From an uncultured Algimonas sp. (lineage in GTDB: Bacteria > Pseudomonadota > Alphaproteobacteria > Caulobacterales > Maricaulaceae), in the NCBI RefSeq assembly GCF_947498175.1, contig NZ_CANMJB010000002.1, positions 310,001-374,000 of the forward strand: a DNA stretch of 64,000 bases, read 5' to 3'. The notes under the pieces are model-generated. The model had not been told where the DNA came from and ran no database searches. It saw only the letters and a program-made list of their open reading frames with translations. Positions 1 to 9,536 of the stretch are shown here, one piece after another (the stretch's first letter is position 1; every line of letters begins with the position of its first letter). A program made the position numbers and the translations under genes.

Positions 1-295
1 GGAACACGGCGACGGAACTGTCGAACAGGCCGTTCTCCATGGCCATGCCGATCACGGCCATGAGCCGTTCCGCCGCGACCGGCTCCGCCGGCAGGGCGCT
101 GTCGAGCATTGCCATGTTGCGGTCCGCGATCTCGCGCAGGGCCGCCTCCATCACGCCCGCCTTGGAGCCGTAATGATAGACTAGCATGCGGTCGGACGTG
201 CCCGCCGCCTTCGCCATCGGCCGCAGGCTGGACGCCGCCATGCCGTGCGCCAGCACATAGTCGGCCAGCGCGTCCGTATGTTGGCGTTTCTCTAT
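1..295 (-). CDS. TetR-type transcriptional regulator, 3' part outside the window, start codon unclear
   Basis: The minus-strand frame is open from base 307 to the window edge and encodes a TetR-like helix-turn-helix: a first helix ending in LADYVLAHG, then SLRPMAKAAGTSDRMLVYHY and GSKAGVMEAAL, which matches the usual TetR pattern of DNA-recognition helix followed by a Tyr/His-rich turn and F/GSK. TetR proteins are dimeric repressors released by a small ligand, and the ligand domain is cut off here. No ATG, GTG or TTG occurs in frame between the upstream stop (308–310) and the first conserved helix; the only candidate is an ATA at 293–295. A GTG at 303–305 lies in another frame, so an indel is also possible. 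It is divergent from the membrane protein at 371, with a double palindrome between them. The HTH call is firm; whether the gene is intact is not. Confidence 0.7.
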   Translation of the reverse strand, partial: MEKRQHTDALADYVLAHGMAASSLRPMAKAAGTSDRMLVYHYGSKAGVMEAALREIADRNMAMLDSALPAEPVAAERLMAVIGMAMENGLFDSSVAVF

Positions 296-313
296 GGCCG
301 AGCACTTTCAGGA

Positions 314-341
314 TTGACGTGTCTGTAGCAGGCGCTACATA
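314..341 (+). promoter_or_regulatory. Candidate sigma-70 promoter of the DUF5367-like gene
   Basis: TTGACG at 314–319 is followed after 16 bases by TACATA (336–341), about 30 bases before the start codon at 371. The -10 hexamer sits between two palindromes (325–338 and 343–356), so a bound repressor would block it. The hexamers are inferred from sequence only. Confidence 0.5.
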
Positions 342-356
342 CGTAGCACCCGCTAC
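325..356. promoter_or_regulatory. Double palindromic operator, probably for the divergent TetR regulator
   Basis: Two copies of GTAGC-N4-GCTAC lie at 325–338 and 343–356, with centres 18 bp apart. The inner arms also pair with each other (GCTAC-N4-GTAGC at 334–347). Overlapping palindromes with this spacing are typical of TetR/QacR operators that bind two dimers. The site lies between the regulator gene and the divergent membrane protein gene and overlaps the latter's promoter. Confidence 0.6.
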
Positions 357-370
357 ATATGGAGGCTCTC

Positions 371-757
371 ATGGATCGCAAACTGACATTCATCGTCTAT
401 GGCATCATTGTCTGGCTGATCGGCGTGGCGCTGATCCGGTTCCTCCATCCTATAGCCTATCCGAACCTGGCATTGCACCTGCTGATGCTGGCGGTCGCCG
501 TGCTGGCCGCGCCGCCGACCCTGATCGCCATCGCCAGGCTTACGGGTCGGACGCGCCACGACATGCTGGTCCCGATGGCGATCATGGCGATGCCGTCCAT
601 GATGATGGACGGGCTTGCCATCACGTTCGACGCGATGGGGGTGAGCCACATCTATGCCGAGACGCCGCTTTACAGCGCCTATTCAGGCGGGGTGTTGTTG
701 GTCGCGTTCTGGGCGTTGTTCCTGTTCTCGCTGCTGTGGCATCGGAAGGCTGTGTGA
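371..757 (+). CDS. Four-helix membrane protein, DUF5367-like
   Basis: The 128-residue protein is almost entirely hydrophobic, with about four membrane helices (approximate residues 5–25, 35–55, 65–85 and 100–122) and short polar loops. Length and pattern resemble the DUF5367 family of small inner-membrane proteins, whose function is unknown; I recognise the family only loosely. An ATG at 359 is also open, but GGAGG at 361–365 sits six bases before the ATG at 371, which fixes the start there. The gene is divergent from the TetR-type regulator and lies behind the double operator, so it is probably that regulator's target. It may have a role in stress or efflux, but nothing in the sequence proves it. 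It converges on nadB. Confidence 0.65.
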   Translation: MDRKLTFIVYGIIVWLIGVALIRFLHPIAYPNLALHLLMLAVAVLAAPPTLIAIARLTGRTRHDMLVPMAIMAMPSMMMDGLAITFDAMGVSHIYAETPLYSAYSGGVLLVAFWALFLFSLLWHRKAV

Positions 758-781
758 AGCCTCGCAAAGCGAGACTACCCT

Positions 782-2314
782 TCACTCCAACCTCTCATAG
801 GTCAGATAGCTCGACCGGCTCGCCGCATCCGCGTCCGGAAAGTCCTCCCGGAAATGACCGCCACGACTTTCCTCGCGCGCCAGGGCGGCGGCGGCGATCA
901 TATGGCTGGCGATGAGCGGGTTGGCGCGGCCGACCTGGTCGATCAGCCCGCCGATGATGTCGATCAGCCGGTTCAGACCTGCCGCATTTCGGCGCACGCC
1001 GCAATGTTCGGTCATGGAGTGTCGAAGCGACTGGCTCACCTCCGGTCCCATAGACAGCCAGGGCTGGATCCGAACCCCTTCGGCCCGGCGTTCCACCGGG
1101 TCGGCCTCGTTGATGTGCGCAGCGGCGCGGCCCCCGAACACCACGGCTTCCAGCAGGCTGTTGGACGCGAGCCGGTTCGCGCCGTGCAGCCCGGTCGCCG
1201 CGCATTCCCCAACCGCGTAAAGGCCGGGCAGGGAGGACCGCCCATCCTCGTCCGTCGCCACGCCGCCCATATGGTAATGCACGGCGGGCGCGACGGGGAT
1301 GAGGTCGGTGCGGGGATCTATCCCGGCGCTCATGCAGCTCTCGAACACGGTCGGAAACTCGTCCGGAAAGTGTGCGCCGATGCTGTCGCGGCAATCGAGG
1401 AAAGGTGGCCGGCCGGCCTGGATCTCGGCGAAGATGGCGCGGGCGACATCGTCGCGCGGGGCCAGTTCGCCCTGCGGGCTGTAGCGGTCCATGAAGCGCC
1501 GCCCGTCCGCATTGACGAGGGTCGCGCCTTCGCCGCGCAGTGCCTCGGTCGCCAGCGGGGCCGGATCGCGGCCGATGTCGATGGCGGTGGGGTGGAACTG
1601 CACGAATTCCATGTCGCGCAAGGTCGCTCCGACGACCGCCGCCATGCCCAGCGAATCGCCTCGGGCCGTGCGCGGATTGGTCGTGACGGAAAACAGCCCG
1701 CCGATCCCGCCGGTCGCCAGCACGGTCGTGTCCGCCTCCACGGACAGCAGGGCGCCGTCGTCGCGCCGCGCCAAAGCGCCTGCGATCCCGCCTTGCGCGT
1801 CCAGCAGCAGGCTTTCCGCGCGCCAGCCGATCAGCCCTTCGACATGGTCGGCGTCCTGGGCGCGCCGCACCATGACGTTGATGATTTCGCGCCCGGCCGT
1901 GTCGCCTTTCACGCGCGCCACGCGCGGCAGCGAGTGGGCGGCTTCGAGCGACAGATAGAGCTCTCCGGCATCGGAGCGGTCGAACGGCACGCCCATCGCT
2001 TCCAGATCGCGCACCCGCGCCGCGCCTTCACCGGCGACCAGACGCGCAATGGCCGGATCGACCAGACCGTCGCCTGCCGCGACCGTGTCCAGGGCGTGGC
2101 TTTCCGCGCTATCGTCGGATGACAGGGCGGCCGCGATGCCGCCCTGCGCCCAGGCCGACGCCGCCCCTTTGGACGACCGGCGCGAGGTCAGCACATAGAC
2201 GGGCCGGGGTGCCAGCTTCAGCGCCAGGTAAAGCCCGGCCAGCCCGGCGCCGACGACCAGCACCGCGCCGGCGGGCAGGCGTTTGCGGTCGAGTGATCCG
2301 ATAGCGGTGATCAA
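782..2314 (-). CDS. nadB: L-aspartate oxidase NadB
   Basis: NadB oxidises L-aspartate to iminoaspartate with FAD, the first step of de novo NAD synthesis. The 510 residues show the dinucleotide motif GAGLAGLY near residues 22–29, the ASAWAQGGIAA segment near 50–60, EFVQFHPTA near 240 with the active-site His, the EALRGEGA loop, and the FAD-binding GLHGANRLASNSLLEAVVFG stretch near 380. A C-terminal helical domain follows. Length is normal for the family. The start is TTG at 2312–2314, supported by AAGGA a few bases upstream. The partners nadA and nadC are not adjacent. A role as succinate dehydrogenase flavoprotein is unlikely because the NadB-specific motifs and length fit. Confidence 0.95.
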   Translation of the reverse strand: MITAIGSLDRKRLPAGAVLVVGAGLAGLYLALKLAPRPVYVLTSRRSSKGAASAWAQGGIAAALSSDDSAESHALDTVAAGDGLVDPAIARLVAGEGAARVRDLEAMGVPFDRSDAGELYLSLEAAHSLPRVARVKGDTAGREIINVMVRRAQDADHVEGLIGWRAESLLLDAQGGIAGALARRDDGALLSVEADTTVLATGGIGGLFSVTTNPRTARGDSLGMAAVVGATLRDMEFVQFHPTAIDIGRDPAPLATEALRGEGATLVNADGRRFMDRYSPQGELAPRDDVARAIFAEIQAGRPPFLDCRDSIGAHFPDEFPTVFESCMSAGIDPRTDLIPVAPAVHYHMGGVATDEDGRSSLPGLYAVGECAATGLHGANRLASNSLLEAVVFGGRAAAHINEADPVERRAEGVRIQPWLSMGPEVSQSLRHSMTEHCGVRRNAAGLNRLIDIIGGLIDQVGRANPLIASHMIAAAALAREESRGGHFREDFPDADAASRSSYLTYERLE

Positions 2315-2376
2315 GGCGGTTCCTTCAAGAATCTGTCATCGCCGCCTAGACGATGGCTGCTTGCGAGGAAAGCGCG

Positions 2377-3000
2377 ATGCCCTACACGGGGCCCATGCAG
2401 CTTTACGACTATCTCCCGTCCGGCAACGGCTACAAGGTCCGCTGGGTTTGCGCGCAGCTAGGCCTGGACCATGCCCGATGCGAGGTCGATATCCATGCGG
2501 GCGAAACCCATACGGAGGAGTTCCTGGCGATGAATCCGGCTGGTCAGATCCCGCTTCTCGTCCTGGATGACGGCCGCACGCTGTCGGAGAGCAACGCCAT
2601 CATCCGCTATCTCGCCGATGGAAGCGATCTGGTGCCGCGCGATCCGTACGACCACGCGAAGATGCTGCAATGGCAGTTCTGGGAACAATACCGTCACGAG
2701 CCCGCCATCGCCGTGGCGCGGTTCATCGTGAATTATGAGGCGAAAGGCCGGGCCAACGAACTGGCCGCCCTGATGCCCAAGGGCGAGGCGGCCCTGTCGG
2801 TGATGGAGACGCATCTGTCCGGTCGCGACTGGTTCGTCGGCAGGGATTGTTCGCTCGCCGATGTGTCGCTCTATGCCTACACCCATGTCGCGGAAGAAGG
2901 CGGGTTCGACCTGGGCGATTATCCGGCCGTGCGCGCCTGGTTGGACCGGTTTGCAAGACGGCCCGGACACATCGCCATCACGGACACGCCCAACACTTGA
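2377..3000 (+). CDS. Glutathione S-transferase family protein
   Basis: The N-terminal thioredoxin-like domain begins QLYDYLPSGNGYKVRW and contains NPAGQIPLLVLDDG and LSESNAIIRYLA, the cis-proline and glutathione gamma-glutamyl binding motifs of GSTs. The C-terminal all-helical domain has the SLADVSLYAYTHVAEEGGFD region containing the conserved N-capping Asp. The catalytic position is Ser (SGNGYK), as in beta/theta-like enzymes. The frame opens at 2353, but GAGGAA at 2365–2370 points to the ATG at 2377. The substrate cannot be predicted. The gene is divergent from nadB with only about 60 bp between them. Confidence 0.88.
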   Translation: MPYTGPMQLYDYLPSGNGYKVRWVCAQLGLDHARCEVDIHAGETHTEEFLAMNPAGQIPLLVLDDGRTLSESNAIIRYLADGSDLVPRDPYDHAKMLQWQFWEQYRHEPAIAVARFIVNYEAKGRANELAALMPKGEAALSVMETHLSGRDWFVGRDCSLADVSLYAYTHVAEEGGFDLGDYPAVRAWLDRFARRPGHIAITDTPNT

Positions 3001-3023
3001 CGCCTTTTATGCGTAGATAGCCT

Positions 3024-3911
3024 ATGATGACCCTGTTTTCCCAAAAACGACTCGGATTTCTGACCCTGCCGGGGATGGCCGTGATCCTGCCCCTGGTTCT
3101 GGCTGGCTGCTCGGCGGCCGGGGTGCTCAACGGCGTCACGCCGTCCTCGACTTTCGACCGCGATCGGAACGTCGCCTACGGCGAGGCGGAACGGCAGGTG
3201 CTAGACGTCTACCGCGCGGAGGACCCGGACGCCGAAGCGCCCGTCATCGTCTTCGTCCATGGCGGCGGATGGACGCGCGGGTCCAAGGACATGTACAAAT
3301 TCGTCGCCGAGGGCTTCACCAAGGACGGTTTCGACGTGGTCGTGCCCAATTACCGCCTCTATCCCCAGGCGACCTATCCCGACATGATCGCGGATACGGG
3401 GTCGGCCATACGCAAGGCCACGGACCTCTTTCCCGGACGGATGCTCGTGCTGACGGGGCACTCGGCCGGAGCCTACAATATCCTGATGGCCGCGCTGGCG
3501 CCCGATCTGTCGGGGCTTGCCGTCTGCGACCGCGTGGCGGGGCTGGTCAGCCTGGCGGCGCCGACCGGGGCCTACCCGATGACCGATGCGCCCTATACGT
3601 CGATATTCCCCGAGCGCTTCACCGGACGGGACGCGCCATTGGCGCGTGTGGAAGACCGGGTCGCCCTGCCGCCGGTCATGCTAGTCAATGGCCGCGCGGA
3701 TGAGACGGTCGGGTACCGCAACGCCGAAGCGTTGGCGGCGGCCATCGGGGCGGTGGGCGGATCGGTCACCCTGTCGCTCTATGACGGCATGAACCATATC
3801 GATCCGGTACGGGTCCTGTCGCGCCATTTCGATGATGACAGCCCATTGAAGCGCGACATGATGCGTTTCATCGACGGGCTCGGTTCGGACCGCGGCACAT
3901 GCGCGCCCTGA
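3024..3911 (+). CDS. Alpha/beta-hydrolase esterase lipoprotein
   Basis: The 295-residue protein has a lipoprotein signal peptide ending in LAGC (Cys29), so it should be anchored in the envelope. The mature part is a carboxylesterase-type alpha/beta hydrolase: oxyanion-hole motif HGGGW near residue 80, nucleophile elbow GHSAGAYN near residue 146, likely acid Asp in GRADETVG and catalytic His in GMNHID near the C-terminus. This resembles the feruloyl-esterase/acetylhydrolase group (BD-FAE, kynurenine formamidase-like). The substrate is unknown. Its last 13 bases overlap the start of the DUF2233 gene, indicating translational coupling and perhaps joint action on an envelope or extracellular substrate. 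Confidence 0.85.
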   Translation: MMTLFSQKRLGFLTLPGMAVILPLVLAGCSAAGVLNGVTPSSTFDRDRNVAYGEAERQVLDVYRAEDPDAEAPVIVFVHGGGWTRGSKDMYKFVAEGFTKDGFDVVVPNYRLYPQATYPDMIADTGSAIRKATDLFPGRMLVLTGHSAGAYNILMAALAPDLSGLAVCDRVAGLVSLAAPTGAYPMTDAPYTSIFPERFTGRDAPLARVEDRVALPPVMLVNGRADETVGYRNAEALAAAIGAVGGSVTLSLYDGMNHIDPVRVLSRHFDDDSPLKRDMMRFIDGLGSDRGTCAP

Positions 3912-4627
3912 TCGGCATTGCCGTCGGTCTGGCCGCCTGCCGGGCAGACGCGACCGAACCGGTTTGCAAACGCATCCTGTTCGAAGACGTGGCGCACATC
4001 GTCTGCGACGTGGCGCGAGACGCCCGCATCAGCCTGCATCTGCGTGGCGAAGACGGCGAAACGCTGGGCCGGTTCGACGCGGTCGCCGCGCAGCTGGACG
4101 GGCCGGCTCTCATGATGATGAATGGCGGCATGTACCACGCGGATCGTGCGCCCGTCGGTCTTTACATCGAGGATGGAGACACCGTCACGCAACTGGTGAC
4201 ACAGGCGGGGCCGGGCAATTTCGGACTGCTGCCCAATGGCGTGTTCTGGAACGACGGAGAACGAGCCCATGTCACCGAAACGCTGGCGTTCGACGCGACG
4301 GACGCGGAGCCGGACTTCGCGACGCAGTCGGGACCGATGCTGGTGATCGACGGGGCGCTGCATCCACGCTTCCTGCCGGACAGCGACAGCCGCAAGCGCC
4401 GCAACGGCGTCGGCATCGCCGGGGAGCGGGTGGTCTTCGCGATCAGCGACGCCCCCGTGACGTTTTACCATTTCGGCCGGTTGTTCCGGGATGCGTTGGG
4501 CGCGGACAATGCGCTTTATCTGGACGGATCCATCAGCCGGATCCGCGCGCCGGAGCTGGGCCGGGACGAGGGGGGCGGCATGCTGGGACCGGTCATCGCC
4601 CTGACCGCCGAACCCGATAGGCCTTAG
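3899..4627 (+). CDS. DUF2233 / phosphodiester glycosidase-like secreted protein
   Basis: The 242-residue product starts with a short export signal (MRALIGIAVGLAAC, possible lipobox) and carries the DUF2233 (NAGPA-like) signature: MNGGMYHADRAPVGLY, GNFGLLPNGVFW, TQSGPMLVIDG, SRKRRNGVGI, FYHFGRLFRDALG and NALYLDGSISR. In mammals the related fold uncovers mannose-6-phosphate by cleaving a phosphodiester-linked GlcNAc; bacterial members are poorly characterised and may act on phosphodiester-linked sugars in the envelope. It starts inside the preceding esterase gene and its stop overlaps, tail to tail, the BLUF gene. The family call is strong; the substrate is unknown. Confidence 0.88.
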   Translation: MRALIGIAVGLAACRADATEPVCKRILFEDVAHIVCDVARDARISLHLRGEDGETLGRFDAVAAQLDGPALMMMNGGMYHADRAPVGLYIEDGDTVTQLVTQAGPGNFGLLPNGVFWNDGERAHVTETLAFDATDAEPDFATQSGPMLVIDGALHPRFLPDSDSRKRRNGVGIAGERVVFAISDAPVTFYHFGRLFRDALGADNALYLDGSISRIRAPELGRDEGGGMLGPVIALTAEPDRP

Positions 4628-5016
4628 CCGGCGAGCCGCATCTGTTCGGCAGCGCCGATATCGTAGGCTTTCAGCCCGTCCAACAGCCGGTTCAGATCAC
4701 AGGCGTGCCCGTCGTCGGCGATGCAATAGCCCATCGGATGTCCGGGGAAGCTGCGAAGGCGCGTATGCCGGGCCATCACCATGTCGCAGCGCACATGTCG
4801 GGTGTCGCGCAGGATGCGCTTGTAGAGGGCGCGAACGGTTTCCTCGTCGCCTTCGAGGAATTGGAGGATCGTTTCGCCGGACAGGACAAGCACGCCGGTC
4901 AGGGCGCGTTCCCGATTGAACCGGCGGGACCGGACCGCGATGTCGCGCACGCCATCGCGCGTCAGTCCGGTCGCGGGGTTGGATAGATAGATGAGCTGGA
5001 ACACGATGTCTCCCAC
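4624..5016 (-). CDS. Short BLUF-domain blue-light photoreceptor
   Basis: The 130 residues consist of one BLUF domain (FAD-binding blue-light sensor) and a short tail. Key residues are visible: Tyr10 in QLIYLS, Asn34 in SRRFNRERALTGVLV, Gln52 in the ILQFLEGDEE motif, and the RDTRHVRCDMV strand. In BLUF proteins the Tyr–Gln–flavin hydrogen-bond switch carries the light signal. No EAL, GGDEF or other output domain is fused, so it must act through a partner protein. It is divergent from the acyltransferase gene with about 150 bp between starts, and tail-to-tail with the DUF2233 gene. Confidence 0.9.
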   Translation of the reverse strand: MGDIVFQLIYLSNPATGLTRDGVRDIAVRSRRFNRERALTGVLVLSGETILQFLEGDEETVRALYKRILRDTRHVRCDMVMARHTRLRSFPGHPMGYCIADDGHACDLNRLLDGLKAYDIGAAEQMRLAG

Positions 5017-5168
5017 GTTCGAACGACCGGATCCCCCTTACAATCTCCGCTTGCATTGTTGTGAGTCCAGTCTTGCCACGGACTCCTTGATGCGCCGTTA
5101 ATCGCGTGAGCATGGATTATTAAGCTAACACCTTCCCTTTGCGGGACACGCCCGTTAGCGCCGGACGC

Positions 5169-6296
5169 GTGAGCATCGAATCCACACCCGGCCCGGTACG
5201 GTTGCAATCGCTGCAGGCCTTGCGCGCCGTCGCGGCCCTGCTGGTTGTCGTCTTCCACGCCGCCGCGATCTGGCGGGAGGCTGTCGGTGCGGATGTTTTC
5301 CGCGGACCTTGGGACCAGGGCTGGGCCGGAGTCGACCTGTTCTTCGTCATCAGCGGCTTCGTCATGGTCTGGGTGGCGGGCGAGCGGCCGGCCGGGCCGC
5401 GCATAGCCGCGCGTTTCCTGTTCGACCGCGCCACGCGGGTCTATCCGCTCTGGTGGGTCTTCTGCGCGGTGATGGCGGGATATTTCCTGTGGGTCTACGG
5501 CCAGCCCGCCGCACCGGCGCCCGCCGCTGCGACGACAGCCGGGCCAGGATGGCTGACCTTCCTGCGCTCCATGGCGCTGTGGCCGCAGGGGCAGATGCCG
5601 GTGCTGCCGGTCGGATGGACGCTGAGCTACGAGCTGGCTTTCTACGCCCTGTTCGCGGCCCTGTTGTGGCTGCCGCCGCGTTGGCGGCCCTGGGCGCTGG
5701 GACTATGGGGCGCCGTGCTTGCCTTGCGCTGGGGCTGGGGGGCGGTGGCGCCGGGATTGCCGCATGATTGGCTCGGCACGGTCCTCGACCCGCTCTGCCT
5801 GGAGTTCCTGTTCGGCGCGGGTGTGGCCTACTGGCTGCGCCGCAGAGCCTTGCCCGCACCCGCCGCCATCGGCGCCCTGGCCGCCGGGACCGTTCTGTTC
5901 GCGGTCGCCATGACGGTGCTCGCCGATACGGGCAGCGGCCTGACCCAGACCGCCCGCATTCTCCATTTCGGCGTGCCGTCCGCCCTGATCCTGCTGGGCG
6001 CGGTCGGATGGGAGCGGGTAGGGCGCGCCCGGCAGCCCGGCTGGCTCCTGCGCATCGGCGATGCCTCCTACACGCTCTATCTGGCCCACTTCATCCTGCT
6101 GCTGGCGCTCAAGCGCGCCTGGATCGCGGCCGGATGGGGCGAGGTGACCGGCCCCGCCGCCTTCGCCGCCTTCGTGCTGATCGGCACGGCGCTCAGCGTC
6201 GCCGCCTCGCTCCTCCTCTACCGCGCGTTGGAACGCCCGCTGCTGCGATTGGCGCGCGCGCCCCTTGCCAAACGCTCGGCTGCACGTCAGATGTAG
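5169..6296 (+). CDS. Acyltransferase 3 family membrane protein (OafA/YrhL-like)
   Basis: This is a polytopic inner-membrane protein with about ten helices. It opens with the family signature RLQSLQALRAVAALLVVVFH, which includes the essential Arg and His, then has FFVISGFVMVW and a WTLSYELAFYALFA segment. Acyltransferase-3 proteins transfer acetyl or other acyl groups to surface polysaccharides, lipids or peptidoglycan. The start is uncertain: GTG at 5169 or TTG at 5139, neither with a good ribosome site; the conserved domain begins just after both. It is divergent from the BLUF gene, and the neighbours do not show which polymer is modified. Confidence 0.85.
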   Translation: MSIESTPGPVRLQSLQALRAVAALLVVVFHAAAIWREAVGADVFRGPWDQGWAGVDLFFVISGFVMVWVAGERPAGPRIAARFLFDRATRVYPLWWVFCAVMAGYFLWVYGQPAAPAPAAATTAGPGWLTFLRSMALWPQGQMPVLPVGWTLSYELAFYALFAALLWLPPRWRPWALGLWGAVLALRWGWGAVAPGLPHDWLGTVLDPLCLEFLFGAGVAYWLRRRALPAPAAIGALAAGTVLFAVAMTVLADTGSGLTQTARILHFGVPSALILLGAVGWERVGRARQPGWLLRIGDASYTLYLAHFILLLALKRAWIAAGWGEVTGPAAFAAFVLIGTALSVAASLLLYRALERPLLRLARAPLAKRSAARQM

Positions 6297-6350
6297 AGCC
6301 ATCCGAGGGGCACCGCGGCGGTCCGGCTTCATCTCCCAGAAGGGGCCGGA

Positions 6351-6371
6351 ATTTTCGATGAAATCGAAAAT
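6351..6371. repeat. Perfect 9-bp hairpin in the leader before the thiC operon
   Basis: ATTTTCGAT and ATCGAAAAT face each other across GAA. There is no T-tract on the plus strand, so it is not a classical terminator for the acyltransferase gene that ends 54 bases upstream. It may be part of a longer leader or a repeat. Confidence 0.5.
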
Positions 6372-6426
6372 AGCGAAGGTGCCGCGACTTTCAGATTGCG
6401 GATCGCGCATAGCGCGACGACGCGGC

Positions 6427-6505
6427 AGGGAACGCGGCACTCCAGACTCCGCCACGGTCGAGACGCACCCTTTGAACTTGATCCCCGATGAAGGGGCGGA
6501 AGGAC
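6427..6505 (+). promoter_or_regulatory. Candidate (possibly degenerate) TPP riboswitch
   Basis: Bases 6467–6483 read ACCCTTTGAACTTGATC, which differs at one position from the usual alphaproteobacterial THI-box core (…GAACCTGATC). A CCCC/GGGG stem and CGGAAGGA follow, in the place of the GCG-AAGGGA end, and this end supplies the ribosome site of the gene at 6510. A GAGA lies shortly upstream, where CTGAGA is expected (here TCGAGA). The loop that should read TAATG is altered, and the 5' GGGGTGC element is not clear. The position before the operon containing thiC fits TPP control, but the mismatches leave real doubt. Confidence 0.42.
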
Positions 6506-6509
6506 GGAT

Positions 6510-8979
<2,470 letters not shown>

Positions 8980-9176
8980 GCTATCAGCAAAACCTTTTTG
9001 TGTTTGCTCGAAATGCAAGTTTAAATCAAACATAACTCTAGAGGTGTTCAAACGTAAGTATTTTAAATGTTATTTGAGATTTTATATTATTAAATAGCTT
9101 CGATCTTAGTCGAAGTTGGTGTCAAATATGAGTTAACTGACTCTAATTCTAAAGTTAATGTGGTCAGTAAGTCTGA
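8980..9176. other. A+T-rich intergenic stretch at the left edge of the accessory island
   Basis: Base composition drops abruptly after the thiC stop (bases 9001–9060 contain 20 G+C of 60). A hairpin CTTCGA-N6-TCGAAG lies at 9098–9115, without a T-tract. I see no gene, tRNA or attachment-site core. Confidence 0.5.
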
Positions 9177-9509
9177 TCAACGCGTTTGTTGTCTCTTGAA
9201 GCTTCCATGTCGCTGACTAGAATAATATTCAAAATGATAGTTACCTGCTATTAGCGCGATATGAGTAGAAAAAATATATCCAAAAGGTAAAAGAAGCAAT
9301 GTAAGTCGTCCTATCCAATTAACCTGATCGTTCCATATGAAATAGTGTGCCAGTGCGAGTATAATAGTTAAAGAGCCCGTTATTTTATAAACTTTACGGG
9401 CATATAGTTCGGATTTCGGATCACCCATAACATAACTTATTGGAGATAAGATTCCTAAGGGTTTAAAAACAGTAAATTCTTTATCTGTAGTTTTAAATGC
9501 CGTATTCAT
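9177..9509 (-). CDS. Small membrane protein, unknown; possible immunity partner of the EF-hand protein
   Basis: The 110-residue protein has a polar N-terminus (MNTAFKTTDKEF), two strong membrane helices (about residues 43–62 and 67–90) and a basic, Tyr-rich tail ending in SFKRQQTR. No family is recognised. It lies 27 bases downstream of the EF-hand gene on the same strand, in the same A+T-rich DNA, so the two are likely one transcript and were acquired together. Small membrane proteins in this arrangement are often immunity proteins for pore-forming toxins, but here that is only an inference from context. Codon use is clearly unlike the flanking chromosome. Confidence 0.6.
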   Translation of the reverse strand: MNTAFKTTDKEFTVFKPLGILSPISYVMGDPKSELYARKVYKITGSLTIILALAHYFIWNDQVNWIGRLTLLLLPFGYIFSTHIALIAGNYHFEYYSSQRHGSFKRQQTR

Positions 9510-9536
9510 AATAAATATCTAATATATAGCTAATTT

